Below, piece by piece: positions 11,001-19,683 of a stretch of 64,000 bases of DNA. Within the stretch, counting starts at the first letter, position 1, and each line of letters starts with the position of its first letter. The stretch lies in the NCBI GenBank assembly GCA_020444065.1, contig JAHLLQ010000002.1:799782-863781 (forward strand), written 5' to 3'. The position numbers were made by a program, and so were the translations under genes. The stretch comes from a bacterium. Lineage in GTDB: Bacteria > Sumerlaeota > Sumerlaeia > SLMS01 > JAHLLQ01. Below the pieces are notes generated by a model that was not told where the DNA came from, made no database searches, and saw only the letters and a program-made list of their open reading frames with translations.

Positions 11001-11532
11001 GGTAGGGGGCTTCCGTCCAGGCGACATCGGCCGACCCGTCGGTGGGGTAGACGTCGACCGTCGTCTGGAGCAGCGAGTCCGGCACGGTGACGGTGACGCT
11101 CGTGTCGCCCCCAATCGTGATTCCCACCCCATCGAAGGAAGCGCGTCCACTGATCGCCACCGACCCCAGATGATCCAGGGACGGAGTCACCGTGTACTGG
11201 AACGTCACGGGATGGATATCTTCGCCTTCGAACAGACCCCACCGAATATCCGTAGCTGTAATCAGGCCGCCACTTGTCGGTGCGGATGCAGACCATCCAG
11301 TCGGGAGGTCTTCCTCCACGGCCATTGCCACGGGAGAAGACGGCGGGTCCGTCGGGACGACCGAGATCGTCACGTCGTAGGGCGTCAGCGCGACCATCTC
11401 CGCGGGCAGATCCCGCGTGGCCGTTCCGCCGCCCTGCGCGAAGCACAGGCCTGCAACGCCGACGAAGAGCGCCATAAATGCGGCCACTCGCCGCGAGAGG
11501 CTGGAGCGCGATATTGTCGCTACCCGATTCAC
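8005..11532 (-). CDS. Large secreted beta-rich protein A with Cys/Gly-rich tail
   Basis: The 1175-residue protein starts at GTG with GAAGGGA upstream and has a signal peptide (about 1-33). It contains an N-terminal beta region, a fibronectin III-like segment (about 165-250), and several hundred residues homologous to the C-terminal quarter of A' (20537-30901). Shared blocks include WGVHPDVEDRPAQDTF, a carboxypeptidase regulatory-like domain with LPPGDFDYTI, and a block with IEDRYEIVIDATFET, DPPHLEL, GLIA and TRR. From memory, this last block resembles a domain found in some bacterial Rhs/YD-repeat or adhesin-like proteins. The last ~110 residues carry 12 cysteines and a run of ten glycines. 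No enzyme motif is visible. A surface or extracellular structural role is inferred. Confidence 0.82.
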   Translation of the reverse strand: MNRVATISRSSLSRRVAAFMALFVGVAGLCFAQGGGTATRDLPAEMVALTPYDVTISVVPTDPPSSPVAMAVEEDLPTGWSASAPTSGGLITATDIRWGLFEGEDIHPVTFQYTVTPSLDHLGSVAISGRASFDGVGITIGGDTSVTVTVPDSLLQTTVDVYPTDGSADVAWTEAPYPNLERYDVRRDGVVIGTLLPTAPDLLWTDNSYSAADGATYTVQAIGPSDSILFERHTQVLALHPFVGQSVDSIVRGTFQSVDYGALSGSNSETNVAFDMRLANPSPTTTDPAMIPNAVLPANGSTSATTVLAIDRAGFTDRDIAFIVEQLLPQEYAEVFFHETKTVSQISGGQEIELFADPMVRGVPVDVSVRITNPGPLDRQVITQRDSGHSDVIVGLYDTLGNLLTESYLDQSAPTGGAQFGANKSFATIAPGESFLTEPISVLVPLDAPDEVLLLATVPTFYYDIDSATEQTVPGTEAALGATITSPPYLANVAAEFEYYASGSEVRIFGNAYDPVSLNPEPGVNVKIGINVKGFDRFEYAKTDVYGNFIYTFRPFTTEAGNYTIWGVHPDVEDRPAQDTFIISGLRFQPPDLTVTMPRNSTFPFNVSLKNLGEDLQTLTSVEFLPAGQSADLTATVNSYPATIGAGRTSNISVTIDATTNSPTNTQLILLAQGNHGSQAELTLDVETYVGGPVLSADPSYIETGAIVDEVTVATTEISNVGTEPLLNARVTPPTRSWIDLSIDPVLGDIAAGASREIPMTLLPDSSVTPGIYSETVRIESDNLAPFDVYMSIRVIGTDSGDLLVRCGTLLATEEPIEGLEVLIQEANPAGPTPLRLSGVTDADGLLFFEGLPPGDFDYTIGGSGYQVEIGTVTIKTGELTELHLLMRKDFVTVGFTVTPITIEDRYEIVIDATFETDVLAPVMVLDPPHLELMPVAGTSMHNNLIIANKGLIAMRDAQFPVIETSDFRVEPLVTELGDIPARDAIQVPFRIVTPYPEEAPTRRTALADMMDKGHRGTIGDLFQIVCDIFEKCDFDPEIPITAGADLCGGTATVYGSVKLSVLCKIIPKIPTSLGDLASLLLPDHPALTCAKESLQGGGVPGSGCLCELAGAITGDSGVTPCCKALTGLGLKDMYDCMCKYTKCDCPTGAGGGRVWAQGGGGGGGGGGTVNDPCD

Positions 11533-11551
11533 GGGAATCCCTTCGGCCGGT

Positions 11552-12724
11552 TTATTCGGCGACCAAGTCTGCGTAAATCGTGTTCAGGTTCTCATACGTG
11601 CCAAAATCGCTGCCGCCGTTGAACACGACTGCGGCTTCGATCTGACCATTTTCAACATTCAGAGCCAGCGTGCCGTTGCGAGTCGTCTGGGGCGCAATCA
11701 CGCGGACCTGACGGCCTTCGGCGATATTCTCTGCACGCACCACGACCGTGAACGGCTCCACCAGAGTCGCGGGAAGAACTAGAGGCTTGTAGACATCCGG
11801 ATTTGTCGGATCCCACTCGGGGAAGTCGACGACCACTGCGTTGTTGTCGATCAGGCGATCGATGAAGAGCCGCGGCTCGCCGGTGTTGGCTTCAAAGAAA
11901 ACAGGGTCGGGTTCGCCAAAGGTCACATTGCCTGTGAAAGTGCCGTTGCCACTCAGGAGGTAGGATTCCACGCGAATCGGTCCGTAGGTCAACTGGCCGC
12001 TGAAGCCGCCCTGACCGCTCTGGGTCCACAGGCGACCCTCCATAACGACTTCGCTGGAGACCACCCGGATACTGCCCGGGCCGCCGCCGGCATTGAAGTT
12101 CACAGTATTGTTTGCGCCGATCGCCCGGACCAGGCCCGTGGCGCTGACCGTAATGACCTGATCTGCTGCAAGAACGACCGCGCCGCCACCGCCGGAGGCG
12201 TATAGGCCCGTGCCCTGCTGATCTCCGCCGCCGCCAATCGGGGGCTGAACGATCGATGAGCCGACATAGTAGCTCGACGATGGGCCCATCGCGTAGGCGC
12301 CATTCGGCGAGCCGTCGAATCCGCCTGGAGCGCCGGCGCCGGAATCGAATCCGCCCTGGTAAGAGCCATCGGCATTGATTTCACCATCAATGTTCATGGT
12401 CGTCTGGGAGAGGATGTGAATCGGCGGATTGTATGTTGCCGAGGTCAGGCGATCACGTCGCAACACGACCTGAATGTCGGATGGAATGTTGACTTCCGTG
12501 AAGTTGAAGATTCCGTTGCGGGCGTCGAAGGAACGGCCACCCGGGATCGAGAAGATCTCCGGGCGGAGTGCAACGATTCCATCGCCGTCTTCATCCCACG
12601 GCGTCGCACCCTTCACGGGATTGAACGTCCCATCGGAGCCATCGCTTCCGGAATCAATGGCCGGGGCCGAGGCGGCCACCGCCATCAGCATCACCAGCAT
12701 CGAGATTAGTTTGCGCCACGTCAT
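11552..12724 (-). CDS. Secreted glycine-rich, beta-helix-like protein
   Basis: The 390-residue product has a signal peptide (MTWRKLISMLVMLMAVAASAPA), an acidic DGSDG...DEDGDG segment, and a central Gly/Ser-rich region with short repeating beta-strand turns (IDGEINADGSYQGG, VVLAADQVITVSATGLV, GSIRVVSSEVVMEGRL). This pattern is typical of right-handed beta-helix surface proteins such as filamentous adhesins or autotransporter-like passengers. No autotransporter barrel or sorting signal is seen. The ATG is preceded by GGAAGG, and the stop is 19 bp before the start of gene A, so it probably leads the A-B-C operon. The second trio has no equivalent gene. Exact function is unknown. Confidence 0.72.
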   Translation of the reverse strand: MTWRKLISMLVMLMAVAASAPAIDSGSDGSDGTFNPVKGATPWDEDGDGIVALRPEIFSIPGGRSFDARNGIFNFTEVNIPSDIQVVLRRDRLTSATYNPPIHILSQTTMNIDGEINADGSYQGGFDSGAGAPGGFDGSPNGAYAMGPSSSYYVGSSIVQPPIGGGGDQQGTGLYASGGGGAVVLAADQVITVSATGLVRAIGANNTVNFNAGGGPGSIRVVSSEVVMEGRLWTQSGQGGFSGQLTYGPIRVESYLLSGNGTFTGNVTFGEPDPVFFEANTGEPRLFIDRLIDNNAVVVDFPEWDPTNPDVYKPLVLPATLVEPFTVVVRAENIAEGRQVRVIAPQTTRNGTLALNVENGQIEAAVVFNGGSDFGTYENLNTIYADLVAE

Positions 12725-12762
12725 GACGAACCTTCCTTTTCCGGTCTATTGCCCGCTGGGCT

Positions 12763-13278
12763 TCAGGGTGCCGGCACCTCGCGGTAGAAATGCGCAACAG
12801 GTGCCACGGATTCATCAAGCTCCACTTGCCGGTAGAAGTGCACGGCGGGAGCAACAACTTCTTGGGATTCGACTTGCCGGTAGAAATGCACGGCCGGAGC
12901 GACGACTTCCTGATTCTCCGGGATCTGGCGATAGAAGTGTACCGCCGGTGCAACAACTTCAGTCCTGCGCTCTGCGCGAAAGAAGTGGACCACTGGTGCA
13001 GAAACGCCCGCATCGCAGGAGACGGGAATATAATTGGCCGCCGCCTGGTCCCATCGATAACATCCGCCATTCTGTTCGATGTAACTGGCGTTCGTTAAAG
13101 CATCAAGAAGGCCTTCTTCACCCGCATGCCAGCGAGCCTCGAAGGCCAGCACTTCGCTCCGCGTAATCACGCCATCGTAGTCCGTGTCGGCTGGATGCAC
13201 ATTACCACTGCCCCCACCGGCAAGAACGGCGAGAGTTAAGAACGCACCAACCGCCATGGCTTTCGGAAGCCAATTCAT
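12763..13278 (-). CDS. Secreted small protein with five VHFYRQ repeats and an EF-hand/dockerin-like loop
   Basis: The 171-residue product has a signal peptide (MNWLPKAMAVGAFLTLAVLAGGG). It then shows a calcium-loop-like segment DTDYDGVITRSEVLAFEARW resembling an EF-hand or dockerin half, and a C-terminal array of five 15-17-residue repeats with the core APAVHFYRQ. I know no family with this repeat. The first repeat diverges (VVHFFRAERR) and the last reads VAHFYREVP. The ATG at 13278 was chosen because the signal peptide begins there; the upstream TTG at 13299 is possible, and neither has a clean ribosome site. It lies 38 bp upstream of the beta-helix gene and after a terminator-like hairpin, so it may head that operon. 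Function is unknown; calcium-dependent surface attachment is speculation. Confidence 0.7.
   Translation of the reverse strand: MNWLPKAMAVGAFLTLAVLAGGGSGNVHPADTDYDGVITRSEVLAFEARWHAGEEGLLDALTNASYIEQNGGCYRWDQAAANYIPVSCDAGVSAPVVHFFRAERRTEVVAPAVHFYRQIPENQEVVAPAVHFYRQVESQEVVAPAVHFYRQVELDESVAPVAHFYREVPAP
12766..13005 (-). repeat. Tandem coding repeat, five copies of ~48 bp (VHFYRQ)
   Basis: About 240 bp at the 3' end of the small secreted gene encode five imperfect tandem units of 15-17 residues. The three central units share VVAPAVHFYRQ almost exactly, while unit lengths differ by whole codons. The third and fourth units are closest, which suggests recent duplication. The frame is kept throughout, so selection acts on the protein. 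Confidence 0.85.
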
Positions 13279-13412
13279 CCTCGGCGGTCCAATCCCCAAA
13301 AATATCGTCTGATCTCCATTACTGTGTCACCATAGGCACAGCCAAAAGCCGGCGCCAACCAAAATCGGACAAAAAAACAAACTTCCCGCAGCGGCGAATC
13401 TGGCCAATGAAA

Positions 13413-13447
13413 TCCCGGGCTTCGCCAGCATTGCGCAAAGCCCGGGA
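13413..13447 (-). terminator. Terminator-like hairpin after the 1034-aa gene
   Basis: A perfect 10-bp inverted repeat (TCCCGGGCTT and AAGCCCGGGA) with a 15-nt loop lies about 30 bp past the stop of the GLUG/LamG gene. On the minus strand it is followed by only a short T run (TTTC). It probably separates that gene from the small repeat-protein operon. Confidence 0.6.
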
Positions 13448-13474
13448 GTTGACGGAAGGACCTGATTCGGTGAC

Positions 13475-16400
13475 CTATTCGGCTTGGAGGATTCTCCAGT
13501 CGTCGACAGAGGCAGGCACGTTCACTGTGATATTGAATGTCGCCGAGATCGGGCTGCCCGATCCGCTGTCGCAACCAAACTCAAAGGAGTCCGGATCCAA
13601 CCCCGCGCCATCGTTTGTGTAGCTGACCAGCCCCGCGTTGATGTCGGCCTGCGTGAATGTATCGGGGGCACGCCGCGGCAGGAGTTCCGTCCCATCGACG
13701 GTCAACGATCCATGGACCGGGAACGCCGTCACGGTATAAATGACCTCATCAGCAGGATTATCATCGATGGCAGCGAGGTAGGAATCCGTGATGACAGCCG
13801 ATCCGCCGCGTTCGCAGGACAGCGGATTATTCGTTGTCAGCACCGGGGGATCATTCACCGGATTGACCGTAATGGTGAACGTGTTGCCTCCGATCCAGCC
13901 GGAGTCGGCATCTTGATAGGAGAAGTCGAAATCGTCCGCGGTTGTATCCGAGCTGTCGTGTTCGTACTCGAGCAATCCGTCGGAAACATCCTGCTGGGTG
14001 AAGCTATCAGTGACGTTCAGCGCGACGGCGTTTCGCCGCAAGGTTCCGAACTGAGGCAATGTGTCGACGCGGAATGAGACCGCCCAATCGCCTGTTGCTT
14101 CCAGATTCACCGTGCCCAGCGTCTCCAGTCCGCCTTCATCGATTGTCAGCGAATCGGCGACAAGGACCGGGGCATCGCCGTCGGCAATCACAGACAGCGT
14201 GCAGGTCGTTGCGTTTGTCGATTCAACAAAGCCATCGTCGACCTTCCAACGGACGATTGACTCGTAATCGCTGGTGCGGTTCTCGGGCGCATACACGAAG
14301 CGCATTCCCGAATCCGTGAGCGCCGTTTCGATCGCTGTGATTTCCGCACCGCGGACGGGGCCGGGCGCGGCGAGTTGATAGAGTCGCCCTTCTCCCGCGT
14401 TCGGAAGCTGCGTAATCACCGCGGCCAGCGTATCGCCATCCGCATCGAATCCGAACAGCGTCACTGTCGTGTCCGCATCTTCGCTCGTTGTGGCTGCGAC
14501 CTCGGAGTTGACTCCCATCGCCTCAGACGGACTGTAGATATAGGCCTCACCTTCCAGAGTGCCATCATTGCCGTTGCCGGTCAGATCCGGCGTGACCTTC
14601 GTGATATCGGCCTCATTTAACTGCCAGTAGCCGACAAGATTGGATTCGTCGCCGTTGAGCTCATGATACATGTCGGCAGCGATCTGAGGGCCGGTACGTT
14701 GAGCATCCCAGACGCGTACCTCGTCGATCAGGCCATTGAATACGTTGCTCAAGGCGGCATTGGCCCCAATGTGCGCGGCCGCCACTCCGACATCGCCGCC
14801 GGTCGGCGGATCGGTGTAACTGAGCGTACCCGCCGAAACGCCATTCACGAATGCCTCGTAGGTCATCGCCGTGGCGTCGCGGACGACGGCCACGTGGGTC
14901 CATTGATCGACCGGGATGTTCGTTTCAAAGTCCAGAATGACATCGGCTCCAGCCACTCCGCCGTTTTCGTGATAGACCCCGATATCGCCTGTGTCGCGAA
15001 TCCGCATGGCGTACAGGTAATTATCGCCCTCTCCGCTTCCTGGACCTCCCCAGTTAATGATGTGCTGCGTTGGCTCGGAGATCGTGTTTGGGTAAACCCA
15101 CGCTTCCAGAGTAATGTCGCCTGAGATCTGCAATGCCGCATTCGCAGCGAGGCTGACGGACTCATTGTCACCGTCGAGTGCCACAGCGCTGTTTGCGGCG
15201 TACTCGGCGGCGATGGGAGCCGTGTTGTAGCCCGTTCCACTGATAGAAATGGTCTTGATGGCCTCGTCCAGATCATTGCTGACGATCGTCAGTAGAGCCG
15301 ATCTGTCCCCGAGTGAATCCGGATCGAATGAAATCTCGATCGCGCGAGCCGTCGACGGAGCAAGCAACGCGTCTCCGGTGTCTGACGAAATCGAGAATTC
15401 GGAATCTCCGGTCAGTACGACACTCGCGATGGTCAGGTTCACGCTGCCCTGGTTGAAGATGAAGATCTCGCGCGTGGCAGCCCCCTGATTGATCGGGACG
15501 TTGCCGAACATCGCGTTGGACGGTTGCACGTCGATGTCTTGAGTGGGGCTTCCCTCGTAGAAGAAGGGATAGCTGCGATTCTCGTGTATCGACCAGACAG
15601 TCGAGAAATCCCATGGCGGATCGAACGTCGCCTGCTGCTTCATTTCGGCAGTGGTCATGCCCGTCCCCGAGGAAGATGTTGGCTGGCCAGATGATTCCAT
15701 ATCCCAGAAGCAGGAGGAAGCCGTGCCCCCAACCGTGTAGCCTTCGAAGCCTCCTACCAGCGCGTTTCCCGTCACGTATCCGGCACTGTAGCAGGCGCCT
15801 ACTGTCCCGAAATACCACGAAGAGCCGACGAAACCGCCGGCCCCGACCTCGCCGGAGACGGTGGCAAGACTGTAGCAGTTCATGATTGTTGCGAATGGCA
15901 TGTTGATGGCCGCAAAACCGCCAGCATTCACGGGAGCGGAAACCAGACCGTTGCTGTAGCACTCCTGGATTGTGCCTCCCATGGAATTCAGACCAACCAA
16001 TCCACCGGCAGATTCCAATGTCGCGATGACGACGGCATCGCTGTGGCAATCCTGCACATTCAGAGCATTCCCGCCAATCAGGCCGCCGACGCTTTGCTCT
16101 CCCGTGGCGGCTCCGGCCGTGTCGCAATTCGTGATCGTGCCGGCATTTACGCCGGCGAGGATGCCGACGTATTGCTCGCCGGTGACGGCAGCCCCGACTA
16201 TGCGAACGTTGGAGATCGCCGCTGCGGCATCGACAGAACCAATCAATCCTACGGTCTCGGATGTCGGCCAATCGATCCAGAGGCCTGTGATGATGTAATC
16301 CTGGCCATCCAGAGATCCCGTGAAGGGCGTTGCCGTCGATCCAACGCAATCGAATCCGCCGCCGCCGTTCCATCCGAGCGTTGCCGTGGCATCGATGTGA

Positions 16401-16579
16401 TTGCCCAGTTCATAGGCCGCGGCGAGATCATCGCTCATCTCCTGAAGCTGTCCGACGTCTGTGATGACGTAAGGATCTCCGACGGTTCCCAGTCCGGAAC
16501 CTGAGAATGCATTTGTGCTGCTGGGAAAGGCAAAAACCACTGCGGCAACAAGTGCCGCCATCAGTGCTCTGAGTTTCAT
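13475..16579 (-). CDS. Secreted multidomain protein: GLUG repeats, anchor-D-like Ig, LamG, cadherin/CSPG-like repeats
   Basis: The 1034-residue protein has a signal peptide (1-24). Next come GLUG-type repeats at about 100-290, seen as recurring GGLVG/GGFVGS units each followed by NCYS or ACYSAG. An Ig-like choice-of-anchor-D-type domain follows at about 345-445 (NVPINQGAATREIFIFNQG, FDPDSLGDRSALLTI). A LamG/concanavalin-like domain spans about 460-655 (ITLEAWVYP, NGLIDEVRVWD, VGYWQLNE). Two or more cadherin/CSPG4-type repeats lie at about 690-1020 (PVLVADSLTIDEGGL, DFDFSYQD, PVNDPPVL). Such proteins are usually adhesins or carbohydrate-binding surface proteins; the ligand is unknown. The ATG has GGAGGAGG upstream. 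It is followed by a hairpin, so it is probably monocistronic. Confidence 0.82.
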   Translation of the reverse strand: MKLRALMAALVAAVVFAFPSSTNAFSGSGLGTVGDPYVITDVGQLQEMSDDLAAAYELGNHIDATATLGWNGGGGFDCVGSTATPFTGSLDGQDYIITGLWIDWPTSETVGLIGSVDAAAAISNVRIVGAAVTGEQYVGILAGVNAGTITNCDTAGAATGEQSVGGLIGGNALNVQDCHSDAVVIATLESAGGLVGLNSMGGTIQECYSNGLVSAPVNAGGFAAINMPFATIMNCYSLATVSGEVGAGGFVGSSWYFGTVGACYSAGYVTGNALVGGFEGYTVGGTASSCFWDMESSGQPTSSSGTGMTTAEMKQQATFDPPWDFSTVWSIHENRSYPFFYEGSPTQDIDVQPSNAMFGNVPINQGAATREIFIFNQGSVNLTIASVVLTGDSEFSISSDTGDALLAPSTARAIEISFDPDSLGDRSALLTIVSNDLDEAIKTISISGTGYNTAPIAAEYAANSAVALDGDNESVSLAANAALQISGDITLEAWVYPNTISEPTQHIINWGGPGSGEGDNYLYAMRIRDTGDIGVYHENGGVAGADVILDFETNIPVDQWTHVAVVRDATAMTYEAFVNGVSAGTLSYTDPPTGGDVGVAAAHIGANAALSNVFNGLIDEVRVWDAQRTGPQIAADMYHELNGDESNLVGYWQLNEADITKVTPDLTGNGNDGTLEGEAYIYSPSEAMGVNSEVAATTSEDADTTVTLFGFDADGDTLAAVITQLPNAGEGRLYQLAAPGPVRGAEITAIETALTDSGMRFVYAPENRTSDYESIVRWKVDDGFVESTNATTCTLSVIADGDAPVLVADSLTIDEGGLETLGTVNLEATGDWAVSFRVDTLPQFGTLRRNAVALNVTDSFTQQDVSDGLLEYEHDSSDTTADDFDFSYQDADSGWIGGNTFTITVNPVNDPPVLTTNNPLSCERGGSAVITDSYLAAIDDNPADEVIYTVTAFPVHGSLTVDGTELLPRRAPDTFTQADINAGLVSYTNDGAGLDPDSFEFGCDSGSGSPISATFNITVNVPASVDDWRILQAE

Positions 16580-16746
16580 GGTCCTCCTCCAAGGAAAACG
16601 AAGAGTTGCGCTGGACGATCCCCCTCCCGTTTATCCCTTGAGGATCATCTCGCGAAATGCGGGGTATTTGAACTCATGAACGGCAGCACGGGCGGAGCGA
16701 ATGGTCAACCCGTTTCATTGCCTGGGGACGGAGTCACCACGTGTCC

Positions 16747-17490
16747 CTATTGGAGCCAGATTCGGTAAGCTTCGCCATTCCAAAGAAGGGTAATGAGATC
16801 GCCCTTGGAGGTGTCCGGATCGCTCATGCCCGTCACGCGATACTTCGAGAGTTCCTCGACCAGGAAGGTAAGCCCCTCCTCGCCATCCGGAGGAGCCAGC
16901 TTGACGACCTCCTCAAGCGGCGTATCCAGAACCCCATTCGGCCCCACGGAGACCAGGACTGCCCATTGCCCATCCGACGACACTGCCGAGCGGGGGAGGT
17001 AGCCTCGAGCCCAGCACCCGAGCTCAGCAGAAGCTGAATGATAGTAGTAGCCCCATCTCCGCTCATCATCTGCGTGCCCGGGATCTCTTGAAAATGGATC
17101 CAGCGCACGGCCCTTGAATCGGATTCCCCGTCCGGTTTCTTCGGCCGACTTGGAGATACGCAATCGCATTGCCAGAATAGCCGGATCGAGCTTCGTCGGA
17201 TCGCTGGGATCAGCCGGGTAGCGGCCATCGGCCTCATAGCGCGCATTCAGCTCTGATGCGAGTTCGCTCGAGACATCCAACCAGCAATCCCAGGAGGCCC
17301 GAATCCCTGGAGGTCTCCCGAACCAGAAGAGAATCGCCGCGATCACTACGGCAACAGCGATGGCCGCCTCGATCGCACCGCGTCGCGGAATTCGAAGCTT
17401 CCGGCGTGAAGGATCCGCCACCTCTTGGGCCTCCAGTCTAAAACGGAGCAATGCTGCTTTCAGATTCCCATTGGCTTTGGTTGTGAACAA
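16747..17490 (-). CDS. Single-pass membrane protein with GspG-like periplasmic domain
   Basis: The 247-residue product has a cytoplasmic-type N-terminus of about 38 residues, one transmembrane helix (IEAAIAVAVVIAAILFWFG, about 39-57), and a C-terminal domain with features of pseudopilin heads: GRYPAD, DPFSRDPG, a tyrosine run GYYYHSA, SVGPNGVLDTP and a final GDLI. These match the DPWG...Y...S.GpnG...DDI arrangement of the GspG-like genes at 52-56 kb. However, it lacks a prepilin cleavage site (no G/A-F-T-x-x-E), so it is not a canonical pseudopilin. The start is a TTG at 17488-17490; an in-frame TGA upstream limits alternatives. It is divergent from the membrane protein gene, only 28 bp away. 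It may be a membrane relative of pseudopilins; the role is unknown. Confidence 0.65.
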   Translation of the reverse strand: MFTTKANGNLKAALLRFRLEAQEVADPSRRKLRIPRRGAIEAAIAVAVVIAAILFWFGRPPGIRASWDCWLDVSSELASELNARYEADGRYPADPSDPTKLDPAILAMRLRISKSAEETGRGIRFKGRALDPFSRDPGHADDERRWGYYYHSASAELGCWARGYLPRSAVSSDGQWAVLVSVGPNGVLDTPLEEVVKLAPPDGEEGLTFLVEELSKYRVTGMSDPDTSKGDLITLLWNGEAYRIWLQ

Positions 17491-17515
17491 GTGGAAAAGC
17501 CATTGATTCCGTTCA

Positions 17516-17524
17516 ATTATGCCA
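17516..17524 (-). promoter_or_regulatory. Possible extended -10 promoter for the 247-aa gene
   Basis: On the minus strand TGGCATAAT forms an extended -10 (TG-n-CATAAT, five of six consensus bases), about 26 bp before the TTG start and leaving a short leader. No good -35 is visible at 17-18 bp. It overlaps the start of the divergent gene, so its use is uncertain. Confidence 0.3.
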
Positions 17525-19489
17525 GAGAAGATTGCTTTTCATCGCATACACTTGGTGTCGTATATGCTGCACGTATTACCCCCTGTTCCCCTTGAAGTTC
17601 TGCTGCGTTGTCTTTGCGCAATGATCTTGTTTCTGACGGGCTGGGTGGGATGCGCATTGTGGTCTGCTCGACTTCTCGGGGGACGCTCTCCCGATCTCGC
17701 AATTGGAGGAGGTTTCGCGCTCTGGGCAGGACTGATCATCAGTTCGGGACTGCTGCTCCCGCCTCTCGGTGCATTCAGTCAAATCGCATTCATCGTCTTG
17801 CCGTTGGGAATTGCCGCCTCGGGGTTCGCCGTTGCCAGGAGCTTGCCCTGGCGGCGCTGGCGACTACTGATTCTTGAAGAGTCAAGTGCCGATTTCTCTC
17901 TTCCGTTTGCTCTTGCACTGGGCTTGTTTACCGTCTTGGCGGTTGTCTCAATCCACCTTCGCTATCCTGTGCCCAACTGGGATGCGATTTCTTACCATCA
18001 ACCCATCAGCCTCCTGTTCTTGCAGGAGGGACGCTTCTGGCAATTGCCGGGCATGTATGGACACATCAACACCTTCCCCAAGAATGGCGAAATCACAGCC
18101 GCATGGCTTATTCCTGTCAGCCAATGGCTGCCGATGTTGAACCTGTTGGCCCTATTCGCATGGGCAGCAGCCATTGCCGCGGGTACGTATACCCTTCGGA
18201 GGCTGAATCTATGCCCCCGTATCGCTTTTCTCCTGATGATTCTGAGCATCGCGGCGCCGCCAGTTCTATTGGCTTTGACACGGCATGCTGGAGACTGCGA
18301 CCTGATTCAGGCGGCACTCCTATTGGTGGCCCTTGCTCTAATTCTCGACATTTGGATGATTTCGAAACCGCCCGATGTAGGGCGCATTGCGACAGCTCTA
18401 ATTGCGATCTGTCTATGTCCCGGCGTCAAAGCCAGTGGTTTCATTTTGGGCGGAATTGCAGCGATCGGGCTGCTCGGTACAATTGCAATCCGCAAGTGCG
18501 GGCTGAAGACAATAATGGCGACCACGGCGGGCGGTTTGGCTCTGGTTCTTGCCTTCTCATCCTATTGGCTTTTTATTAACTACAGCCGTTACGACAATCC
18601 CGTGCACCCTGTCACGATGGCTTTCGCAGGGCACACGATCTTCCAGGGAGATTACACCTTGGAAGAGTACATCGGTACGGCCGAGCAATTGGAGGGGCGG
18701 ACCGGTCTGGGTGCATTGGCAAAGAGCTTATTCGCGACGAATGTACCGGCAGTCATATGGGGAGAACGCATAGGCGGATGGGGCTGGCACGCCGCATATC
18801 TTGCGATACCAATCTGGCTCATTGCGCTTCCTGTCTCGATGATTCGGAGGAGATGGCGCCTTTCCGCCGCCATGCTTCTCGTGACGAGTTGGCTGTTCGC
18901 GATTCCAGCCAATTGGTGGGCGCGCTTCGATCTTGTCTTCTTTCTGATGCTGCCGCTTTCCCTGGCAGCGCTCTGGCTGAGCAGCGAAGGAAGGCGTGGA
19001 CGGATCTGGAACAACACTCTGCTCGCGGTTTGGATCTTATCCGCGCTTGGGACCGGGGTTGCTGCGGCGAGAGACCTGTGGCAATTCACGATCGCCCAGA
19101 ACATGCAGCAGGTAGCCAATGATCGCGGCCGGAGATATCCCGTCCAGCAAGACGCGCTTGGACAGATGCCGGAGCACCGTCGTGCCCTGTACGAGTGGGC
19201 GATCGAAACGATTCCGCCCGATGCCACTCTGACATACGATCTAGGGGAAGGTGGCGATCATCTGGCGCTCATGTGGAGGCCTGAGATCGACACGATTGTG
19301 CGCAATCTGGAATGGCCCGACACGCTGGCACCAGACACCGACTATCTCCTGATCAGTCGGCTGGAATTGCGGCAATACCTCGAATTGTCAGACTCTGCAG
19401 GACTCCCGGATGGATTCGATTGGGCTGGTCGTCCGTGGCGGCAAGTCTATGGAGATGAGCGATTTGTGGCGTTTGTTCCAACGTTTTGA
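17519..19489 (+). CDS. Polytopic membrane protein, GT-C glycosyltransferase-like
   Basis: The 656-residue protein has roughly 10-12 hydrophobic helices and a soluble C-terminal domain of about 120 residues (from MQQVANDRGRRYP onward). An acidic motif in the first large external loop (YPVPNWDAISYHQP, about residues 150-165) is in the position expected for GT-C lipid-linked glycosyltransferases of the ArnT/PMT type, which move sugars from polyprenyl phosphate onto proteins or lipids outside the membrane. I see no diagnostic family signature, so the assignment is a fold-level inference. Many surface proteins nearby could be acceptors. The ATG at 17519 lacks a clear ribosome site; internal ATGs at 17564 or 17621 are alternatives. 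Base composition is slightly lower in GC than the neighbours. Confidence 0.6.
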   Translation: MPEKIAFHRIHLVSYMLHVLPPVPLEVLLRCLCAMILFLTGWVGCALWSARLLGGRSPDLAIGGGFALWAGLIISSGLLLPPLGAFSQIAFIVLPLGIAASGFAVARSLPWRRWRLLILEESSADFSLPFALALGLFTVLAVVSIHLRYPVPNWDAISYHQPISLLFLQEGRFWQLPGMYGHINTFPKNGEITAAWLIPVSQWLPMLNLLALFAWAAAIAAGTYTLRRLNLCPRIAFLLMILSIAAPPVLLALTRHAGDCDLIQAALLLVALALILDIWMISKPPDVGRIATALIAICLCPGVKASGFILGGIAAIGLLGTIAIRKCGLKTIMATTAGGLALVLAFSSYWLFINYSRYDNPVHPVTMAFAGHTIFQGDYTLEEYIGTAEQLEGRTGLGALAKSLFATNVPAVIWGERIGGWGWHAAYLAIPIWLIALPVSMIRRRWRLSAAMLLVTSWLFAIPANWWARFDLVFFLMLPLSLAALWLSSEGRRGRIWNNTLLAVWILSALGTGVAAARDLWQFTIAQNMQQVANDRGRRYPVQQDALGQMPEHRRALYEWAIETIPPDATLTYDLGEGGDHLALMWRPEIDTIVRNLEWPDTLAPDTDYLLISRLELRQYLELSDSAGLPDGFDWAGRPWRQVYGDERFVAFVPTF

Positions 19490-19683
19490 CGTCCTCCCCA
19501 AAACTGACGATCTCCACCACCGCTCATGCCGCCGACGCCACTAACACAGTCCAAATCGGTGAACCCGGCTCCGAAATGCCTTGAATCGCCCCTCCGCGTC
19601 GTACAGCGTTTTCTCTCGGACATGCGGTTCATCAAAACCCAGTGGACGGACCCATCGGGCCCGCCCGTGCCGAGGAGACGCCT

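Noticed and set aside
12766..13005. Possible CRISPR-like array
   Set aside because: Repeats are contiguous, coding and of codon-multiple length with no unique spacers.
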